DNA of 64,000 bases from Shewanella sp. Isolate11 (GTDB taxonomy: Bacteria; Pseudomonadota; Gammaproteobacteria; Enterobacterales; Shewanellaceae), in NCBI RefSeq assembly GCF_022398315.1, contig NZ_JAKEVF010000007.1, positions 59,119-123,118 on the forward strand, read 5' to 3'. The notes below the pieces were generated by a model that was not told the origin of the DNA, made no database searches, and saw only the letters and a program-made list of their open reading frames with translations. How positions within the stretch are numbered: the stretch's first letter is position 1; each line of letters starts with the position of its first letter. Of the stretch, positions 59,525 to 64,000 are shown in pieces. A program made the translations under genes and the position numbers.

Positions 59525-60436
59525 ATGACTGAATTTCTCAATTTAATGGCGCAGTATCCTTGGCTGTTCGCCGCAATTAGCTTTGTTTTTGCCGCGACTA
59601 TTGGCAGCTTTGTTAATGTGGTTATCCATCGCCTACCCTTGATGATGAAGCGCGAGTGGCAGCAAGAATGTAATCATTATTTGGCTGAGTATCATCAACC
59701 TCTGATTAAAGATATTGAACAGCAGCTTGCTGAGCCGATTGATAGCTACCCCGAAAAATACAACTTAATGGTGCCCGGTTCAGCCTGCCCCAAATGCAAA
59801 GCCGATATCAAGCCTTGGCATAATTTGCCTATTCTGGGCTGGTTAATGCTCAAGGGGAAATGCGCTAATTGTAAAACCGCCATCTCTGCGCGCTACCCCA
59901 TTATTGAAGCGATAACGGGTATTGCAGTCGCTTACCTTGCCTACCATTTTGGCCCCACTTGGCAATTTGCCTTTGCGGCTATCCTCACTTTTGTATTAAT
60001 TGCATTAACTGGTATCGACCTCGATGAAATGCTACTGCCAGATCAACTCACCTTGCCGCTGCTGTGGTTAGGACTGGTCATCAATCTTAATAACGTGTTT
60101 ACTTCACCAACAGATGCCATCATAGGTGCCGCAGCTGGCTATTTGAGCCTCTGGAGTGTGTTTTGGTGCTTTAAACTGCTTACAGGTAAGGAAGGCATGG
60201 GCTATGGCGACTTTAAGCTGCTAGCCGTTTTCGGTGCTTGGTTTGGCTGGCAACTGCTGCCTTTGATTATTTTACTTTCTTCTGTCGTCGGCGCTGTAGT
60301 GGGCGGATTGATGATTTTTAATAAAAAGCTTAATGCGGGTAATCCAATTCCCTTCGGCCCTTACATTGCGTTTGCTGGCTGGATTGCCATGATTTGGGGT
60401 GAGCAGATAATCAACTGGTATCTATCGACGCTTTGA
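59525..60436 (+). CDS. pilD: prepilin peptidase / N-methyltransferase
   Basis: PilD removes the leader of prepilins and methylates the new N-terminal phenylalanine. The 303-residue membrane protein has the N-terminal FAATIGSFVNVVIHRLP, a zinc-binding pair of motifs (CPKC and CANC, near residues 89 and 114), and both catalytic aspartates. One is in GIDLDEMLLPDQLTLP, the other in GMGYGDFKLLA. It should serve both pili and any type II secretion system. The ribosome site is weak. Confidence 0.97.
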   Translation: MTEFLNLMAQYPWLFAAISFVFAATIGSFVNVVIHRLPLMMKREWQQECNHYLAEYHQPLIKDIEQQLAEPIDSYPEKYNLMVPGSACPKCKADIKPWHNLPILGWLMLKGKCANCKTAISARYPIIEAITGIAVAYLAYHFGPTWQFAFAAILTFVLIALTGIDLDEMLLPDQLTLPLLWLGLVINLNNVFTSPTDAIIGAAAGYLSLWSVFWCFKLLTGKEGMGYGDFKLLAVFGAWFGWQLLPLIILLSSVVGAVVGGLMIFNKKLNAGNPIPFGPYIAFAGWIAMIWGEQIINWYLSTL

Positions 60437-60460
60437 TAAGCGACTTGTTCTGACAAACAG

Positions 60461-60500
60461 CCTAGCGCTAACACTTGTAACCTAGCGCTGGCACTTGGGT
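60461..60500. repeat. 20-bp tandem duplication between pilD and coaE
   Basis: CCTAGCGCTAACACTTGTAA and CCTAGCGCTGGCACTTGGGT are adjacent copies differing at five positions. Confidence 0.8.
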
Positions 60501-60528
60501 TTTCGCACTTATTAAATAAAGAATCATT

Positions 60529-61134
60529 ATGTCTAATTTTGTCGTGGGTCTCACTGGCGGTATTGGAAGTGGCAAAACCACTGTCGCTAATCTGTTTGCA
60601 GAGCTAGGCATCACCTTAGTCGATGCCGATATCGTTAGCCGTGAAGTTGTGGCAAAAGGCAGTCATGGATTGGCTGCCATTGTCGACCACTTTGGTGAAG
60701 CCATCTTGTTACAAAATGGTGAACTCGATAGAGCGGCACTGCGAGAAAAAATCTTCAGCAATCCAGCAGAAAGAGAGTGGCTCAACAACCTGCTGCATCC
60801 GATGATCCGTCAAGAAATGTTAAATCAGTTACAAAATGCTAACTCAGCCTATGCAATTTTAGTCGTTCCCTTGCTATTTGAGAATGGTTTAGATAGGTTA
60901 GTCAATTGCACTTTAGTGATTGATATTTCACCAGAGATGCAAATTAAGCGCACCATGGAACGGGATGATGTTAGCGCTCAGCAGGTTCAAAATATCATCG
61001 ATAGCCAAGCCAGTAGAAACGACAAACTGGCGAAAGCCGATGATGTCATCGACAATCAGGGATCGATAACTGCATTAAAAAGCAAAGTAGCGAGCTTACA
61101 TAATAAATACTTAAAATTAGCCGAATGCACTTGA
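60529..61134 (+). CDS. coaE: dephospho-CoA kinase
   Basis: CoaE phosphorylates dephospho-CoA at the 3'-hydroxyl, the last step of coenzyme A synthesis. The 201-residue P-loop protein has GLTGGIGSGKTTVANLFAELG at the start, DADIVSREVV, the LHPMIRQEM motif, and VPLLFENGLDRLVNCTLVIDI. It is in the conserved order pilD-coaE-zapD-yacG-mutT. Confidence 0.97.
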   Translation: MSNFVVGLTGGIGSGKTTVANLFAELGITLVDADIVSREVVAKGSHGLAAIVDHFGEAILLQNGELDRAALREKIFSNPAEREWLNNLLHPMIRQEMLNQLQNANSAYAILVVPLLFENGLDRLVNCTLVIDISPEMQIKRTMERDDVSAQQVQNIIDSQASRNDKLAKADDVIDNQGSITALKSKVASLHNKYLKLAECT

Positions 61135-61141
61135 TAATGTC

Positions 61142-61876
61142 ATGAATGAATTGATCTATGAACAGCCACTAAATGAAAAGACACGCAGTTACCTGCGTTT
61201 AGAATATCTAGCTGAACAATTGCATCACAATTTTGAGCAAGATCATCAGCATAGATGTTTCTACCCGCTATTTTCATTGTGTGAATTAACGGAGCGCTGT
61301 GATTATCGTAATGACATCATTAAAGATGTCGATAAACAGCTGCAAAGCTTCAAGCAATGGCAAAACCAACCTCATATCGACGAGCAGCAAATCAGTTATT
61401 ATGTCGATAAGCTGCAACAAGCCCGCAAATGCTTAATCAACTGTGATCGCCCCGGACAAGTGCTGAAGCAAGACAGATTTTTATCTGCGCTCAGACAACG
61501 CTTTGGTATGCCCGGCGCTTGCTGTAATTTCGACCTGCCGCAATTACACTATTGGCTCGCTAAACCTTGGCATGTTCGCCAGCAGGAATATCAAGCTTGG
61601 ACAGCTCACTTTGAATGTCTATTAACCCCCATTAAATTACTGCTCGAACTCACCCGTAAGAACACCATTTATCATCCCGCACAAGCCGTAGCCGGCTTTT
61701 ATCAAGGCTCTAGCGATCATGCGTTATCGCTTATTCGCGTCAAGCTCGATGCTTCTCAAGGTTGTTACCCAACGATCAGCGGTAATCGTAATCGCTATGC
61801 GATTCACTTTGTGTTATTTGAACAACAAAAACATTCAGATAAATCCATCGACTTTATGTTGGCAACCTGCGACTAA
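61142..61876 (+). CDS. zapD: cell division protein ZapD
   Basis: ZapD (YacF) binds the C-terminus of FtsZ and bundles its filaments at the division site. The 244-residue cytoplasmic protein has the family start YEQPLNEKTRSYLRLEYLAEQL, then FFPLFSLCEL-like FYPLFSLCELTERCDYRND, RFGMPGACCNFDLPQLHYWL and FYQGSSDHALSLIRV. It starts 7 bases after the coaE stop, so the two are probably translated from the same mRNA. Confidence 0.95.
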   Translation: MNELIYEQPLNEKTRSYLRLEYLAEQLHHNFEQDHQHRCFYPLFSLCELTERCDYRNDIIKDVDKQLQSFKQWQNQPHIDEQQISYYVDKLQQARKCLINCDRPGQVLKQDRFLSALRQRFGMPGACCNFDLPQLHYWLAKPWHVRQQEYQAWTAHFECLLTPIKLLLELTRKNTIYHPAQAVAGFYQGSSDHALSLIRVKLDASQGCYPTISGNRNRYAIHFVLFEQQKHSDKSIDFMLATCD

Positions 61877-61924
61877 ACTGATTACCATACCTCGATATCT
61901 TTTTGTCGATTGTTGGAAATTTTT

Positions 61925-62161
61925 ATGCCCACTCTAGTTAACTGCCCAACTTGCAAAGCCGAAGTTGAATGGTCAGCCTCCTCTCCGTTTAAGCCATTTT
62001 GCAGTGAGCGCTGTAAGTTAATCGATCTCGGAGATTGGGCATCTGAAAAACACGCTATTCCGGTAAAACCTGAGTTTGATGCAGAATCATTAGATGCGCT
62101 CGGATACGATGAAGCAGATTTTTTTAAAACTGATTTTGATTCTGAGGATAGCAACCAATGA
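61925..62161 (+). CDS. yacG: DNA gyrase inhibitor YacG, zinc protein
   Basis: The 78-residue protein has the YacG zinc site: CPTC near residue 7 and CSERC near residue 28, within [25 protein letters not shown]. coli YacG binds GyrB and inhibits gyrase. The C-terminal tail is acidic. An upstream TTG at 61910 is possible, but the ATG at 61925 has GGAAAT upstream and fits the family. Its stop overlaps the mutT start by four bases, so translation is coupled. Confidence 0.95.
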   Translation: MPTLVNCPTCKAEVEWSASSPFKPFCSERCKLIDLGDWASEKHAIPVKPEFDAESLDALGYDEADFFKTDFDSEDSNQ

Positions 62162-62547
62162 AGCGTGTGCATGTAGCCGTTGGCGTTATCCTCAATAACG
62201 ATAATCAAGTGTTATTGGCTAAGCGTCCCGATCATCTGCACCAAGGTGGTAAGTGGGAGTTTCCAGGCGGTAAAGTCGAGAGCAACGAAACCACCACACA
62301 AGCATTAGCCCGCGAACTAAAAGAAGAGGTAAATCTCAGCGTTGACGACACCGCGCCGTTAATGACTATTTCTCACGATTACCCCGATAAACAAGTATTA
62401 CTTGATATCCATACCATAAAATCCTTCTCAGGCGAGGCACAGGGCTTAGAAGGGCAAATGATTAAGTGGGTTGAATTGAGCGATATTGAAAACTACGACT
62501 TTCCAGAAGCCAACGCCCCCATTGTCGAAGCGATAAAGCTGTTATAA
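62158..62547 (+). CDS. mutT: 8-oxo-dGTP diphosphatase
   Basis: MutT hydrolyses oxidised guanine nucleotides before they enter DNA. The 129-residue protein has the Nudix box [24 protein letters not shown] (residues about 38-61) with the expected Gly, Glu, Arg-Glu and Glu-Glu pattern, and the MutT-type start [21 protein letters not shown]. It is last in coaE-zapD-yacG-mutT and followed by a large hairpin. Confidence 0.96.
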   Translation: MKRVHVAVGVILNNDNQVLLAKRPDHLHQGGKWEFPGGKVESNETTTQALARELKEEVNLSVDDTAPLMTISHDYPDKQVLLDIHTIKSFSGEAQGLEGQMIKWVELSDIENYDFPEANAPIVEAIKLL

Positions 62548-62552
62548 CGATT

Positions 62553-62605
62553 AAGTGGTAAGTGGTAAGCTCTGTTTGTGCTTTAGCTTATGACTTACCA
62601 CTTTT
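62553..62605 (+). terminator. large imperfect hairpin after mutT
   Basis: AAGTGGTAAGTGGTAAGC (62553-62570) and GCTTATGACTTACCACTT (62586-62603) pair at 16 of 18 positions, followed by TTTAC. It may work as a terminator and is related in sequence to the repeat between pilB and pilC. Confidence 0.6.
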
Positions 62606-62627
62606 TACTCATCACGCTTTAAACCAA

Positions 62628-63056
62628 TTACACGGTACGTATTAAACGTATATCAAAATGCAGTACCGCATTTGCCCCTATTTTACCGCCATTGCCCTTA
62701 CGTCCCCAAGCGAGATCTGCAGGGATCATAAACTCATATCGAGAGCCAATCGGCATTAACAAAATCGCTTCGCGTAATCCCTCAATCGCTTCATCTAGCT
62801 CAAATGTTTCCGGCATCCCCGCCTTATAGGTATCAGCAATCACGCTACCATCGGCTAATAAAATCCGCTGATTAATGACAACGCTATCGGTTTCATTGAC
62901 GTAGTGCCCATCAACATGCTCGATCACACGGTACATCAAGCCTGAATAGCAAATTTGAGTCTCTGGATGAGCGCTGAACTTCTCGATGAAGCGCTCACTA
63001 TTTTTACGATTACCGCCAGAGGAACCTTTAGATTTAGTCGTCTGCTTACGTGCCAT
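62628..63056 (-). CDS. FKBP-type peptidyl-prolyl isomerase-like protein
   Basis: The 142-residue protein has a basic Ser/Gly-rich N-terminal tail (MARKQTTKSKGSSGGNRKN) with no signal peptide, followed by an FKBP domain. FELDEAIEGLREAILLMPIGSRYEFMIPADLAWG matches the typical F-x-L-x-x-V-I-x-G-x-x-E-x-x-x-M-x-x-G-x-x block. The flap region is short, and several active-site aromatics cannot be placed, so catalytic activity is uncertain. It lies downstream of the rRNA operon on the same strand but is shielded by two terminators. Confidence 0.85.
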   Translation of the reverse strand: MARKQTTKSKGSSGGNRKNSERFIEKFSAHPETQICYSGLMYRVIEHVDGHYVNETDSVVINQRILLADGSVIADTYKAGMPETFELDEAIEGLREAILLMPIGSRYEFMIPADLAWGRKGNGGKIGANAVLHFDIRLIRTV

Positions 63057-63474
63057 GATTGCCCTTAATTTGCTATCGCTAATTGTATGATGATTATAAT
63101 CAAAAGAGGCGGTGGAAAGAAGTCGCGAGCTTCAAATCGCGAGCCTCGAAAAGCAAGAGCAGTCTCGAATACAAGGTTCTGGTCCTTGCTCACCATAGCC
63201 CAAACGCAAAAAAACCACCTTATTCAGGTGGCTTCTTCACTTAGCGTTTTTGTCTTCACTTTTTGAAAAAGTGAAAACCCAAGTGGCGCCTGTCATGGCC
63301 AGCTTCGAGCAAGGCTCTCCGCGTTCCCCCCTTGCATCAAACTTCGTTCGATAAGCGCAAGAGCTTCACCCTACTATTTATTATCCTCGCAGGGGACACA
63401 TGGAAAGGTGGCCTGCTTTGCAGGCGCTCCCTTCATTCCCATGTTCGAGTCGATATTTCAAAAGCTGTTAAACG
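63057..63474. other. spacer between the FKBP gene and the rRNA operon terminator
   Basis: About 420 bases without a supported gene. It includes a perfect hairpin TTCACTTTTTGAAAAAGTGAA (63255-63275), a hairpin GCCTGC-TTT-GCAGGC (63411-63425), and a 22-codon minus-strand frame with a CVPC motif (63374-63442) that has no ribosome site. Confidence 0.5.
63207..63232 (-). terminator. second minus-strand terminator downstream of the rRNA operon
   Basis: On the minus strand CCACCT, a 5-base loop and AGGTGG are followed by seven T. It protects the FKBP gene from rRNA read-through or ends a separate transcript. Confidence 0.8.
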
Positions 63475-63508
63475 AAAAAATCCCTAGCACGCTGTGCTAG
63501 GGATTTTT
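63475..63508 (-). terminator. rRNA operon terminator
   Basis: AAAATCCCTAGCAC and GTGCTAGGGATTTT form a perfect 14-bp stem with a 3-base loop and T run on the minus strand, 27 bases past the distal 5S gene. Confidence 0.93.
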
Positions 63509-63534
63509 CGACTCTCTTTCGAGAATAAGTTAGG

Positions 63535-63652
63535 CGCCTGGAAATGACCTACTCTCACATGGGGAGACCCCACACTACCATCGGCGCGATTGCGTTTCAC
63601 TTCTGAGTTCGGGATGGGATCAGGTGGGGCCACAATGCTATGGTTTCCAGAC
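63535..63652 (-). rRNA. rrf: 5S ribosomal RNA, distal copy
   Basis: Read on the minus strand the gene starts GTCTGGAAACCATAGC and contains the conserved CCGAACTCAGAAGTGAAACG and CGCCGATGGTAGTGTGGGG of bacterial 5S RNA. Its 3' end pairs with the 5' end (TCTGG with CCAGG). The exact ends are estimated to within a few bases. It appears identical to the copy at 63853. Confidence 0.95.
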
Positions 63653-63660
63653 AAATTTAG

Positions 63661-63736
<76 letters not shown>

Positions 63737-63852
63737 ACAAATACTTTAATAACAAGATGTCTTACACATTCTGCATCTGTTACTTTGTTTCTACTTTAAA
63801 TAGAAACTTAAACGCTTACACAAAGTTACTTTGTAACTTCATATAAATTAAG

Positions 63853-63970
63853 CGCCTGGAAATGACCTACTCTCACATGGGGAGACCCCACACTACCATC
63901 GGCGCGATTGCGTTTCACTTCTGAGTTCGGGATGGGATCAGGTGGGGCCACAATGCTATGGTTTCCAGAC
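63853..63970 (-). rRNA. rrf: 5S ribosomal RNA, proximal copy
   Basis: It has the same 118-base sequence as the distal copy. The 23S gene should lie just beyond the window on this strand, since the 30 bases 63971-64000 look like the 23S-5S spacer. Confidence 0.95.
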
Positions 63971-64000
63971 AAAAAAGGAAATTTGAAAAGCTGCTCTCGT

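Noticed and set aside
63374..63442. 22-codon minus-strand frame with a CVPC motif
   Set aside because: There is no ribosome site, it overlaps a hairpin, and it is too short to judge. It is kept only as part of the spacer description.

Overview
The window reads as chromosomal core sequence from a marine or aquatic gammaproteobacterium, most probably Shewanella or a close relative. The basis is gene order and protein character. The block coaE-zapD-yacG-mutT / pilABCD / nadC-ampDE / pdhR-aceEF-lpdA follows the arrangement known from Escherichia coli. The other genes form a Shewanella-like neighbourhood: acnB, hemE-rsd, purHD, zntR with an SO_0444-family metal exporter, udp, uvrD, ubiA and hemB. 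This was judged from family knowledge, not from a database search. No phage, plasmid, insertion-sequence transposase, CRISPR array or restriction system was found.

Layout. 1-8.4 kb: truncated 7TM-DISM diguanylate cyclase, hemB (magnesium-type metal site), ubiA, uvrD, and an nfeD plus two SPFH/stomatin genes operon. 8.4-15.7 kb: Tsx-like channel, udp, a fold-III ornithine/lysine decarboxylase, a periplasmic thioredoxin-fold-like protein, an MscS channel, an 81-residue orphan with a well placed FNR-like site, elaA, a decayed LysR gene and a YebC-family gene. 15.7-22.7 kb: MITE-like element, DUF4382 lipoprotein, zntR/Cu-Zn exporter with a MerR-type promoter, purH and purD. 22.7-32.5 kb: SDR, GGDEF-EAL protein, hemE, a candidate small RNA, rsd, acnB, hxpB. 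32.5-41.6 kb: M13 peptidase lipoprotein, type Vd patatin autotransporter, 1487-residue two-component-propeller GGDEF-EAL sensor. 42-53 kb: pyruvate dehydrogenase cluster under a PdhR operator, aldo-keto reductase, ampE/ampD, nadC. 53-62.6 kb: PglL-like ligase, type IV pilus pilA-B-C-D, coaE, zapD, yacG, mutT. 62.6-64 kb: FKBP-like isomerase and the distal end of a ribosomal RNA operon on the minus strand, ordered 5S, tRNA-Thr(GGT), 5S.

How the genes work together. Central metabolism dominates: pyruvate to acetyl-CoA, aconitase, heme, purine, NAD and CoA synthesis. Surface functions form the second theme: type IV pili with a probable glycosylating ligase, the type Vd lipase, lipoproteins and a nucleoside channel. 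Three separate cyclic-di-GMP proteins are present. AmpD/AmpE handle cell-wall turnover, and zntR with its exporter handles zinc or copper.

The least explained signals are non-coding. They are three members of a short element with 19-bp terminal inverted repeats, a promoter-plus-terminator unit between hemE and rsd that looks like a small RNA gene, a class-II-spaced FNR-type site before an unknown small protein, an 860-bp structured leader before pilA, and a repeated hairpin sequence in the pil/mutT spacers.
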